From Macrotrachela quadricornifera (Eukaryota; Rotifera; Eurotatoria; Philodinida; Philodinidae): a stretch of DNA of 64,000 bases. The DNA is taken from NCBI GenBank assembly GCA_022393335.1, contig JAJEKB010020696.1:331384-395383 (forward strand). The letters run 5' to 3'. Numbering within the stretch: position 1 is the first letter of the stretch; each line of letters opens with the position of its first letter. The position numbers and the translations under genes are program-made. Positions 44,566 through 55,900 of this stretch are shown in pieces. The notes below the pieces were generated by a model. The model made no database searches. It was not told the DNA's origin and saw only the letters and a program-made list of their open reading frames with translations.

Positions 44566-46172
44566 AAATAGACTATGGTAGACATATCATGACCATTGAC
44601 CATAATACGTCCTGTTCTCTCTCATGTTTGTTGTTTTGAATCACATTTTGCTCACATTTTTCATTGTTTGCCTCTGACTTTGAATAGGAAAAGATGTGTT
44701 GCAACGTGATGTATGCATCAGAGAAGACGTTGAAGGTAGCGGATATATATTGTTTTGTTCCCGTGTGTTTACATTCTTTTTGTTTTTTGATTACGGAATA
44801 AAGTTTTCTTTTTTCACAAAGCATTACAAATACTCTCGCACTCAATATAGACATCAGTGTTTGTCTTTAATCTAAGCAATTATAGGCATATATTCCCTCT
44901 TCTTTTTCATATATCAGAATCAATAATGATTGAATTAGAAACAGAAGTAGTAGTACCTGAGAAGACTACGGTACTCGATAAAGAACTTCGTTTGGTTATT
45001 TATCTTCAACGAAAATTATCACCCTGGTATGATTATCCAGCAATATTTTTACATTATTTATTTCGAGAAGATATGCTTATGCTTCTTGGTCCAGTAACAA
45101 CATTTTTATTTAATTATTATACTGGTATTATTTTAAGATTAGCATTCGTATTAGTTGAGATAATTGCTGGAATATTTAAATGGGCTTGTCGATTACCCCG
45201 TCCATTTTGGGTTGAATCAACAGGTGCACTTGTAAATCGAATGGGAGAATGGGAACAAGATTATGGATTTCCATCATCACATTCAGCTCTTATAGCTGCT
45301 TGGACTATGCTTATCTTATTACTTTTTATTGACATTAAATATGATCCACAGTTCATGGCAGAATATGATATTGGTGAAAATCGTAATCTATTCTTAATTT
45401 TTTTCTTTATTGGTATTTCATTATGTTTTATTACTGGTCTATCTCGTATATATTTTGCAGTTCACTATCCGCGTGACGTAGGTGTTGGTTTTTTTCTAGG
45501 AATTTTAGTTGCTGTATTAACATATTATCTCATTAAAGTAACAAGAACTATAAATGCATGGGGATCAATTGTGATTGGATTGGCTCTAACTGGTATGAGT
45601 GTAGGATTGTTGTTAGCGACACGTCCACTATGTCCACAAAGTAGAGCTCAAATGCCAACATGGGAAGCTAATGCTCTTCGAACATGGAATGCAAGAAAAG
45701 GAGAAGATATTTCAACACATCCAGTTGGAATACATCCACGATCAATAGCAAGATATATTTGTGCTTTTGGAATTTTACTTGGTACATGGATTGGTGATCC
45801 GATATTTCGTCTTTCACATAATGGAAATCATTATCGTGAATGTCAAAAATGGACTAGAACAAAAGGTATTCGTTTTGGAATTGGTATGTCTGGTGTTTTC
45901 TTCTTCTTAATTATTATTTATATTGTAATTCCAAAGATCAATAGACATAGACCATTTCTTTATTCAGCAAGAGCAATAGTTTCTACATTGTATGGTATTT
46001 GGTTTACTTTAATATCTCAAGTCATATTCGATTCAACTGGCTATAACAAATGCTAATAAACTATTATAAATTAATCGAAATCAGACTAATTTATTTTTTA
46101 AACATTAATTCAATTTATTACCCATGAGTGTGTGTGTGTGTGTCAATGGAAATATATAGTTAAACCAGTGTG
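44566..46172 (+). repeat. Inverted duplication, copy B (contains PAP2 gene)
   Basis: Counterpart of 11566-13287 in inverted orientation. Similarity begins near ATAGACTATGGTAG (44566) and ends about 30 bp beyond the GT repeat, near 46172. The 5' part is strongly diverged from copy A, the coding part almost identical, and the 3' part differs at about 4 positions in 115. Confidence 0.85.
44926..46056 (+). CDS. PAP2-superfamily multi-pass membrane phosphatase, copy B
   Basis: An intronless 376-codon frame from the ATG at 44926; an in-frame GTG lies 69 bases upstream but is not used as a start in nuclear genes. The three PAP2 motifs are as in copy A: KWACRLPRP, PSSH and SRIYFAVHYPRD, with His119 and His180. 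The only residue difference is Thr371. The other five differences from copy A are silent third or first positions. The upstream regions differ greatly between the copies, so the two genes may be expressed differently even though the enzymes are equivalent. The probable role is dephosphorylation of a lipid phosphate in an internal membrane; the substrate is not decided by the sequence. Confidence 0.88.
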   Translation: MIELETEVVVPEKTTVLDKELRLVIYLQRKLSPWYDYPAIFLHYLFREDMLMLLGPVTTFLFNYYTGIILRLAFVLVEIIAGIFKWACRLPRPFWVESTGALVNRMGEWEQDYGFPSSHSALIAAWTMLILLLFIDIKYDPQFMAEYDIGENRNLFLIFFFIGISLCFITGLSRIYFAVHYPRDVGVGFFLGILVAVLTYYLIKVTRTINAWGSIVIGLALTGMSVGLLLATRPLCPQSRAQMPTWEANALRTWNARKGEDISTHPVGIHPRSIARYICAFGILLGTWIGDPIFRLSHNGNHYRECQKWTRTKGIRFGIGMSGVFFFLIIIYIVIPKINRHRPFLYSARAIVSTLYGIWFTLISQVIFDSTGYNKC

Positions 46173-46194
46173 AAGCATTTGATTACATTGAATA

Positions 46195-46512
46195 TCATAG
46201 ATTATGGTTCGAGTTTTTTCAGGATAGATTCGTCATGAAGATCTTTCTAACTTAGTTAAACAATCTCACTTGCAACATGTATTGAAATGCTTTAAAAATG
46301 TTCCTAGGCGATTTCTACATGGATATACTAAATTCCATCTTTGATAAATTTCAAATATTTTGAGTTTTTTTGGTCGCATAGTTTGAACTATAGAAAATCC
46401 AATTATTCCATTGGATAGATCTTACCAATTTGTATATGAAAAGTTGTTGAACTGAATCAGAAAGTTCTGCAAGACAAATCTATCTTGAAAAAACTCGAAT
46501 CCTGATTGAAGA
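46195..46512. repeat. Foldback element next to the copy B breakpoint
   Basis: GGTTCGAGTTTTTTCAGGAT at the left is mirrored by TCTTGAAAAAACTCGAATCC at the right; inner AGATTCGTC/GACAAATCT blocks also pair. It starts only about 20 bp after similarity to copy A ends, so it may mark the breakpoint. Confidence 0.7.
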
Positions 46513-47209
46513 TAACCCATATGTTTTTCGTTGCTCTGGAGAATTGCTTTTAATTGCTTTTTTTGCTTATTGCCAAAAGGTAATAAAAAAAATTCGATAT
46601 CATACGTCTATCGAAAACTAAAACTTTTCTAATATATCACAATTACAATACAAAAGATTAGTACAGCATGTTTCATTGTTGCTAAATCTTACAAAATGCT
46701 GTTATTCTGAAGAAGACGAAAAATATTGTTGAAATGGCAACATTTGCAAGGATTTTTATTATAAATTTTATGAAATACGATCTAAAAAGAATGTTAAGAT
46801 AGATAGAATATTTGTTGTATCTTCTTGATGAAATATGATTTTCTTTCTTCAATGTCGTAAGAAACGATTAACTCGCTTTAAGATTATTTAAATATAATTC
46901 CTTTGATTTTTGGATTGCAAGCAGTTCTCAATCAGCATCATAAACAGCTTCTTTTTCAATTGCTCGTTTGATTTAAAACTAATTTCACACAAACTCCTTG
47001 ATTTTTTCGAGTTTTTCAAATTTTGTGACGTTATTCTCAATATATTCTCGAAATTTTAATATACAAGATAGGCATTAGAATTTTTGTAATTTATGTTTAA
47101 TAGTTGTAAACTTATGATTTAGATGTTGATCGACCCATTCAACGATGTTCTCATTTTCTTTCAACGTAAACGGGTTGTTGTTAATACCCAAATGTTGATC
47201 TTCATCAAA
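46513..47209. other. Non-coding interval
   Basis: AT-rich sequence without recognisable ORFs. The missing left end of the Tigger element would be expected here, but no CAGTAAAACC-type end was found. Confidence 0.4.
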
Positions 47210-47849
47210 TTAGTCGATATCATCGATACATTTTTCTGTATCAGTATATTCTGTTTCATTATTACACTCTTCATCATCCAACTCGAGGATTTGATACACA
47301 TCGAGTTCACCAAAATGACTGTCTTTGAATGTTTTTAAAACTTCAAATAATTGCTGGGATGCAAAAATTTCATCAGCAGTTGTTACTGAATTTTCATTGC
47401 AGAAACGTCGTTGCCTAATCTTCCTTAAACTATTATAGTAATATACGATAAGAAAGAACGTCACTATAATTCATACTTGATTGTGATTTTATATTACTAA
47501 TCATAGAAAACAATGTATAAATCACAAAGCGATGCATCAATGTACATAATCTTTAGAAATTTTACGAATAAGTCATTTTTCGTACATAATACATAGTTTT
47601 TTTCAGTTTAGTATTGGTAAACTTACATAAGAAACTGAATCTAGTATGATTTTATTGTGATCGATAACTTTCAGTAAAATTAAAAGAAAATATTATCTGA
47701 AAACCTTATGATAATGTAAAATTTTAGAGATGAATAGTTTTCGTATTTATCATGTTCACATATCAAAACTGTATATATCTTAAGATCAATTATTTCGCTT
47801 CAGACTCGCTAGGGACACGTACTGTTTTAAATGTAGTAGTTTGGTAGTG

Positions 47850-48187
47850 AATGATAATTTGAGCCAAAGATGTCACTCAGCTGTCATTCTATTCGACATC
47901 AAAGCTGCTTTTGGTTCTTTATAGCACAATGGTTTAATATGTAAATTAAATGGTTTTGTCTTTCTAAATCTATCGTCAACTACTTGTTCTCATTCCTACA
48001 GAATAGAAGTGCTGCAATTGAAATTGGAAATACTTTATTTTGTCCATTCAATTTAATGAGGGATACTCCACAAGGATCTATTATCACCATTACTCTATAT
48101 TATATATATACGATAGATTCAATGAATGGAATATCGACTCATACAAAACATGAGTTATACGCCGATGATACTGCACTATGGATTTAA
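47850..48187 (+). pseudogene. Non-LTR reverse transcriptase fragment
   Basis: The translation reads FDIKAAF near 47900 (normally the FD-KAFD block), then HNGLICKLN, an RDTPQGSIITITLYYIY block (PQGS motif) and ends with HELYADDTALWI, containing the YADD catalytic motif. Frame changes occur before 47984. No endonuclease or ORF1 is attached, so it is a truncated insertion. It is a different copy from the LINE at 7259. Confidence 0.65.
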
Positions 48188-48237
48188 GCTAATACTATGA
48201 CAAATCTCTCATCCAGACGTAGGTGGAGTTAGCACAA

Positions 48238-48985
48238 GATTCGAGTAAAACCCGTCAAGATTCGTTCAAGAATATGTTCCAGATGTTTCATTGTTATTCC
48301 AAGTACAACTCGATGAGCTCTATCCAACGGTGTCTTCAGATTTTCCATACACCAAACCATCTCGAAAAAAACTGAAAAACATTGAAATAATACCATAGCA
48401 ACTTTGGACCCAACACAGTAAAAACCACCAAGATTCGTCCAGGAACATGTTGCACGTATTCCAGTTGAATTCCAAGTATAATTCGATGAGGTATATCGAA
48501 TGGTATATTCAGATCGTTCATAGGCTAAACCACCATAGAGAAAATCGAAATATACTTCCAAAAATCGCGATTTCAGGTACTAAAACCCGTCAAGATTTGT
48601 TCAGGAACATGTTCCAAATGAGTTCCAAGTAGAACTCGATGAGCTCTATCGAATGGTATAATTAGATTTCCCATAGCTCAAACCATGTGTCGAAAAATCT
48701 CGAAAAACTGACCCCATGGTATGCCTTACAGGTAATGATATAGTAAAATTAACCAAAATTCGTTTAGGAACATGTTCCAAATGTTCTACTTATGTTCCAG
48801 GTACAACTTGATGGGCTCTATCGAATGGTATAAGTAGATTTCCCATAGCTCTAACTATGTGTTGGTAAATCTCGAAAAGCCGACACTATGGTCTAACAAG
48901 TGCGTACTGATATTCTAAAGTAAGCCAAGATTACCTCAGGAAAATATTCTAAATGTTCCAGTTGTGTTTGGAATACATGTTGCGT
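48238..48985. repeat. About five diverged tandem units of 160-172 bp
   Basis: The phrase CAAGATTCGT(T/C)CAGGAACATGTTCC recurs near 48248, 48420, 48581, 48744 and 48914, each followed by TTCCAAGTA-AACTCGATGAGCTCTATCGAATGGT. ORFs on both strands here follow the repeat and are not genes. Confidence 0.8.
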
Positions 48986-49389
48986 AGTAGATTGTGTTTA
49001 TTTACAAAAAATTGGACAAAAAGAGAAATTTGAATATTTGTTTGATATTGAGATAATTAAAATAGAAAAAGTCACGCGCCATTATTATATAAATATAACA
49101 CAAAAATTTAACAACAACGGTTTTGTTGAGTGCAAATGAAATGAGAAATTTTATTCGTTTTTGTCGAATTATTTTGTTATAATTGACATATAGATCACAA
49201 TTCAAATGTGTAATATCTTAGTGCGGTAAATTGAAGAAATCTCATGAAGGTAACTGTTAGTGTTGTAAAATTTGTAAATTTTATAAGAAATAATTGGTGC
49301 GTGATGCTATCGTCAATGACGCATTTGTTCATTGTGATTAGTTTCGTGTTTATCTAATCATGTTCCATACAATTAATGTTATTATGATT

Positions 49390-50242
49390 TACATTTATAT
49401 CTACGCATGTTTATTTAATATATTGGATGAACTGGTGCGTTATCAAGAAACATTGAGATATGTCGTTTTTATTTTCGCATTGACAAATCAAGATCTTCTG
49501 ACCATTGTGTAAAGATCTTTGATGTCATCCATGCAATTCAATTACTAAACCATTCTACCGGTAACTTTTTCAAATCAATATTTTTGAAGCAGCGTGGTTT
49601 AGCATATCTACCTAAAATGTGAATGAGAAAAAAATCATCGTAAAAAAAAACTAAATAAAAATTAACTTACCAATAACAACAGGTTTTAATTTATCAGTTC
49701 CAAGCATGTTAGAACACAACAAAGCGGTATAACAATCTTTTGATCGTTTTCCATCGCGTCGATCATTTTTATTAATAACTAACGATCGATCAGGCGTTAA
49801 TTTATAAAATAATGATGTTTCATCGCAGTTGAAAATATTACAAGGATCGTAATGTTCAGTAGTTGAGTATAAACGAAAATTGGTCGATTGATCGAGTTTT
49901 TGAGTAATATCACGAGCATATTGTTGAAGCATTGGACCGAATATTAGAATATTCTTTGATCTCTGTAGGATGAACCATTCATACACCTGTGTATTAATAT
50001 CTTCATTAGATTCATTTTTGAATTTTGCTTTTTAATTTTTTATTTCTATTCAATTCGTAATCATTTGTATATTCTAATTTTCTTTTTAAAATATTTGAAA
50101 CAGCTCCAATTGAAATATGAAATTTTTCACTTAATGATCGATGAGAAAGACCATTTTCTTTCTCTTTTATAAGATTTATTTTTTCTTGTAAACAAAGCTC
50201 ATTACGAGTTGCCATATTTAATAATTTAACATAAACATACAA
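49390..50242 (-). pseudogene. Tigger/pogo-family transposase, broken
   Basis: The N-terminal CENP-B-type helix-turn-helix is clear at 50212-50012 (KINLIKEKENGLSHRSLSEKF...VSNILKRK). After a one-base frameshift the reading resumes at 49986 with VYEWFILQRSKNI. It continues to IFNCDETSLFYKL (first catalytic Asp) and LCSNMLGTDKLKPVVIGK. A GTAAGT donor and a downstream acceptor suggest an intron, after which AKPRCFKNIDLKKLPVEWFSN, AWMTSKIFTQW and MFLDNAPVH (second catalytic Asp) follow with stops. The family cuts and pastes elements at TA sites. Stops and the frameshift make this copy inactive. Confidence 0.8.
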
Positions 50243-50556
50243 GACATAATTCCATTATGTTTAGACGAGATTACATTTTTTTTTTATTAATTTCTCTGTT
50301 TCCCTTTGAGCCGATCACAAAGCTAGCCAATGAAATACGTCGTGTTAATTCAAAATTTAACGGCACTCTCTATAACGTTCACACTAGAGGGAAAAAATAT
50401 CCACTCGGGACTAGAAAAAAGTGTTCACATTCAGAATCGCGAGAATTTCACTAAGGAGGGAGTCAAAACTAGCAAAAGTCGCTCGGGCGGACCGCAGAGT
50501 GTTCAGTATAACAGGTTTTTATAACAGAGGGGTGTTCACTAAGAGAGGTTTTACTG

Positions 50557-51016
50557 TATATAGTTTTCACAGTTGCCGAAAGTATACCGTAATAAAATGA
50601 GGTAACACAAGCAACATTTAAGAGTTTTGTAAGAAATATCTGTTTCTCTAAGAATCCATATGAAACCTTATGTTTAGAATCTTTTCTTTCATCTGTCTAT
50701 TGAAGATTTCTACGAAACCTCTGTCTCCCTATATATCTATATGAAACTATGGAGCAAAAGCAACTTAATATTTCATAAATAGTTTTGAAATATCAATTAT
50801 GACAAAATAACGGTCAGTGGCTTATCAAAAATTCTAAATTTTTTTATATAAGCTACTATTATTGGGGCTTTTATTTGAGAACAGTTTCAGGTTAAAACTC
50901 GAAAATGTTTTTTTCCTGGAAAATTGTGGTTCTGCTAGGAAATTCAATAAGAATTCAAATTCTCGTTAACAACAAGCTAGAAACAGAAAGTGTTTTCAGA
51001 ACATACATAGCCCACA
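50557..51016. other. Non-coding interval
   Basis: AT-rich sequence with no recognisable gene or repeat pair. Confidence 0.4.
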
Positions 51017-52484
51017 CAGTGGGCAACTTTCGTATAGCAGGCGGACATGTAAGTTTCGTGCTCTGAAACGGATTTTTATTGCTTAGAAGTGATTATATAT
51101 CACTTAGAAAACCATCTTTAAGCAAATAAAGCACTTTTTGAAAAAAAAAATTTTTCGTGAAAAACACCTGTGGGGTACCTTTGCCAAAATTTTCGAAAAA
51201 AAGTTTTTATTAGAAAATACATCGTGTCACTCACCATTCGACGTAGTTTGGCACGCTGATTCCGAAAATCACCTTGGTTTCTCGGTAAGATGTTATTTTA
51301 AGGATAAAAAAAGAGATTTGGGGAGCCAAAAGAAGGAATTAGGGTCAAAAATCAGGGTTTTCTTAGGAATTCCTAGCATAGTATATGGTCTCTGATGCGA
51401 TACGATGTATATAGTTAACGAAAATTTAATATAGATGAACACAGTGAGTAAATGACTGAGTTCAGTTGAATGAGAACTCTTTATAATGCTCGAAAAATAC
51501 GGAATGACTCATCTTTTTTAGCTTTCCTTGCACGAAGGTCAAAAATTTTTTTTCGAAAAAATGCTTTTTATTATATATGGTTGGATGCAGCTCGACGAGC
51601 TGATTCCGAATATCACCTTAGTTTTGCATCAAAATGATGCCTTGTTTTAAAAAATAGGGATTCGGGGGCAAAAACCTCATTTTTTAGGAGACTCATAGCA
51701 CCGGTTAAGCGCATCAGTGCGAAGTCGCGCTATGGTCAATGATGAATCAGACGTGGAAGAATAATTAATGAAAGTTTGAGATCAATCGCACTTAAACTCT
51801 TTGTAGCGTTTAAAAACTATGGAAAGGCTATTTTTCAAAACCTTATCGACCACAAGAACCAACTTTTTTTTTTGAGAAACACTTCTTGTTATATATGATT
51901 CGATGCAGCTCGATGAGCTGATTCCGAATATGATCTTAGTTTTGCGTCAAAACGTTCTCATCTTCTCAAAACTAGCCATTCCTGGGCAGAAACCTGGTTT
52001 TTTGGGAGACCTCTAGCTCGGCCTGTGTTCACTGATTCAACATCGCGCTATGATCAATGATAAATCACACATTGGAGAATGATTGGTGAAAATTTCAGCT
52101 CAATCGGATGAAAACTCTTTGTAGCGTTCATAAAATACGGTATGACCTATTTTTTGACCTATTTTTGGCCCAATAATCACTTTTTTTCTATTTCATTTTT
52201 GGTTCAATCGAAATCATTTTTTCATCCAATATAGCTTATGGGTCAGTCATTCGTTTCAGATAGTTTTTCTTTTTAAAATGTTTTGATAAGTTGAAAAAAG
52301 GAATGGTCTCTGTATAATTATCGATTTATGAGCAATTTTTTGACGCTGGACTTTTCCAGGGGTATGGCTCGATTTCTGGAAATCTAGTTTTAGGGTAAGA
52401 TAGACTAACCATAGACGTATTCATTCCGATATTTGAACTTGGGAAAATAGAACTTTCGGTCATGTCCGCCTGGTTGCCCACTGT
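51017..52484. mobile_element. TIR element with three internal tandem units
   Basis: CACAGTGGGCAAC...GGCGGACATG at the left is matched by CATGTCCGCCTGGTTGCCCACTGTG at the right. Inside, three diverged units of about 330 bp repeat the phrase GATGCAGCTCGA(C/T)GAGCTGATTCCGAATAT (near 51235, 51590 and 51905) and AAAACCT(C/G)(A/G)TTTTTTxGGAGAC. No transposase is visible. Superfamily and target duplication are unresolved. Confidence 0.65.
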
Positions 52485-52968
52485 GGCCCATTAGCGTCTA
52501 CATGATGGGCATGGTTAACACTCAAAAGGGAATGGCTGTTGTTTTATTATCCGTGATATTTCTAAGAATAATTGAACATTTTCTATGAAAGCTTAATTAT
52601 ACTTTTAATATCAGGCTCTTCTGTTCAAGTAATATGTAAAAAAAAATAACATTGATTAAACGGGTCAAAACTTAGTGGACGCCCTTTATATATATATATA
52701 TATATAAATACATACATTTGGGGTTAATGCGAGACAATATATACATAGAAGAGAAGAAACATACGGTTTGAAATTGTTATTATTATATGGAAGAAAAGAC
52801 AATAATACATTGAGATGGAGAAGAGTATTTAAGAGGAAGAAAAAAAAACAAAGGAGAACATTTATATGGTATCAAGAATGTAGCAACTGATAATGAGGAA
52901 CGAGTGTGCAAACAAAATAGAAAAAAGAAAGGAACACACTGTGAAGTCTAAAAAGACCTGTAACAATT
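52485..52968. other. Non-coding interval with TA microsatellite
   Basis: A short (TA)n run lies at about 52686-52705; nothing else is recognised before the P450 stop codon. Confidence 0.5.
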
Positions 52969-55900
52969 CTATTTCGTTGTATGGGATCGTCGCGAGAGTT
53001 TAACTTTAAGTTCATTGGCTGAACGAAGAACAAGCTCGTATGACGGAACAAAATCGTCGTAAGTTTGCTTTGTCGTCAAGTAAAAATTACGGATCACCAT
53101 GGAAAGAAACGCTTTTTGTTCAAGGAATGCAAATCGTTGACCTAAATTATTTAAAAGCATAAAATGATCAAAAGAGTATGGACGCAATTCATATACCAAG
53201 ACAATTGCGTGGTCCAGCAGAAAATGGAATGTACGTGTAAGGATGCCAGTCTTTCATTCTTTCAGGCAAAAATCGATCGGGATCGAATTTTTCCGGATCG
53301 GGAAAATATCGTGGATCACGATGAATTTGATACACAATTATCATAGTTTCGGTTCCTTTCAAGAATGTTTTACCCTCTATAAAACAAAAAAATTCAAATT
53401 ATATGCTATAGTATCAACATTAGAAACGTACCATATTGAAAATCCTCTTGAATTTCTCGTCCAAGTATTGGTACAGATGGAAAAAGTCGAAGTGTCTCTT
53501 TAATAACGCGTTCAAGATAATCCAATTGTTTTAGATCATCTAATGTGCACTCTCGTTCAAAGTCGTTATCTGTAAAACATCAGTAAAATTATGCTCATAA
53601 AATTAAAAAAAATCAATAAAATTTTACCAAAAACGCGTTGCATTTCTTCGAATAATTTCTGCTGAATATCAGGATGAAGAGCAATCATGAAGAGGCCGAA
53701 ATTAAGTGCAGTAGATGTAGTATCGTGACCCTTTTCGAAAAGATTATTTCATAGTTATGCTTAATTGGTAAAGGGCGAGGGACATTCTGATCCAATTAAA
53801 AAACTAAGCTAAATTTGGGTGAATCTTTCACTAGATGTTTAGCATAGTCATAGGAGTCATCCGTAAAAGTTTTCGTTTGATAGGCTAAACTTTTCTTTTA
53901 TTTCGTTCATTAGGCACTCAGCATCAAAAATTGACAAAAATCAATCTAAAACAAAATGGTATGAACTTTCATTCTACATTATTTGATTCAGAGCCGTAGC
54001 AAACACTAAGAGTTACAAAATTGCAAAGATAAGAGAATATGGAAAGCTTGCTGTCCTAACAACATGAAGTACATGATGCGTTATCTGTATACGAGTAAAC
54101 ATACCTTAAACTGACTCTTATAGACTTTCATTCTTCACTATTTAATTCCCACACATAGATTTTTTTTATGTTAAAAACAATTGTCCAGATGGAGTAAATT
54201 GCACAAGCGATAGATTATGATAACATTATTTGCAGGAAATGAAGTAAACGGTATATCTTAAGATTTTGATACAACATTTATTAAATAAAAAGAATGTAGA
54301 ATTTTAGGTTATATTTTATTTTATCATAATAGGGAAATTTTGGGTCCCATACGATCGTTTTCAACAATATACTAGGACTTATAGACTAATGTTATAAACA
54401 CAAAAGAAGAAACAAATGAAAAAGAACTATAAAATTTATATATGTATTCTATAGTATAAAATATTTTGAAGATTAATATCACAAACAGTGACACCGTAAA
54501 AGTAACATAATAAATATTACATAAATATAAATTCTCATTACATAAGTTCATCGGATTTAAAATATATTTATTGAGTTATCACTAGGCAATAATCATTAAA
54601 AGACAATAAATAATATCCTTTAAGTCAATATTCATAATGAAATTAATAACAGACAATGAAATAAATACCGAAATATAGTATATTTATTTAATTTAATCAG
54701 TTTATCTTAAATACTTATGTATCTATATATATAACTCAAGCATGATATTCTACTATATATTGTTGAAAACGATCGTGTAGTCTGCCATAAATCGTGACGC
54801 AACCGCAACTAGTCGCGGCAAGAGATTCTTAACTCATCTAAGCTGGGTGACTTCGTTACGTTTGACCCTTGATCTTTGATCTTTGGTTCTATCTCCGCCT
54901 TACCTCGTCACGATGCATACATCCTTCGAAACTTCCCTCAGACCTTATTAGCACCTGCCTACCTTCAGCCGCAGATCCTAACGACAAATCCGCATTCTCA
55001 CAATGCAAAATCCATAGTCTGCAGCATGGCCTACGGACAATGGACTTTGCACTGTGACAATGCGGGAGTGTCATTGAGGTCTGTGGTTAAGGTCTGCGAG
55101 AAGGTTTGACGAATATATGCATCATGAAGAAGGAAGGCAGAGATAGAGTCCAAGATCAAAGATATCTATGAAACTTTTGTGTTGATTTGTTACGGCAACC
55201 ACTGGAAATGGTTCCTATGACTATGTTGAAAATTGACTGAAAGTTTCATGCAAACCCCATGTAATTTTTTAATTGGAATAAAATGTCCTTAAAACATTCG
55301 TCGTCTCTTACTGCGAACATGATTGTATCCACTTCTTCTTGAACATTTTCTAATGACAGATTTTCCTCATTCATTTTTGCAATAAGTGTATCGAGAAAGG
55401 CCATTCGAGGCTTGACAGTTGACACATCGAATTCCACAATTCGATCTTCAATGACCTGAAAGAATGTATATAGAGAGTATTAAGATTCAATCTCAATGTT
55501 TCATACTAACTTTTCGAGTAAACTTATGTATAACCTCAACAAGTCGATCGTGTTCGCGACCTAATGCCGTCAATTTAAACAAGGGTGGGAGCCATAACCA
55601 AGGAGCACGCATTCGATAAGCTATTATTTCAGTAATGCTATAGGAACAAAAAAATTCTCATATTTCAAAGTAGAATGAATTGCAGAATGTTTGATACCGA
55701 ACTACTGCATTGCCATATTCGGATTCTTTGCTTTGCACTCCAAGAGATTTGCCCATACCAATTTCTAAATGACACATTTAATTTACTGAATGGGCCAAAA
55801 ATTACTGGACAGTGTATGATTGCGAAAAACTCTGGATAAAAGCAATACAGAAACATTAGGTTTTCACCATTCAAAAGAGTAATCTCTTGGTAACGAATAC

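Larger units (their letters stand above)
47210..50556 (-). mobile_element. Decayed Tigger/pogo element with later insertions
   Basis: The right terminus (inverted: CAGTAAAACCTCTCTTAGTG) abuts TA at 50557-50558, as in pogo/Tigger elements. Transposase blocks run leftward on the minus strand from 50242. A C-terminal acidic segment (SVTTADEIFASQQLFEVLKTFKDS...ELDVYQ) remains at 47464-47210. In between, a reverse-transcriptase fragment and a tandem repeat occupy 47850-48985. The left terminus was not found. Confidence 0.65.

Noticed and set aside
11566..46172. A full 35-kb chromosomal palindrome
   Set aside because: Only the ~1.6-kb PAP2 block is mirrored. The regions outside and between (LINE and hAT on one side; Tigger and P450 on the other) show no inverted similarity by eye.
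54869..55109. Three overlapping ORFs within P450 intron 7
   Set aside because: They lie in a foldback MITE inside an intron and mirror one another.
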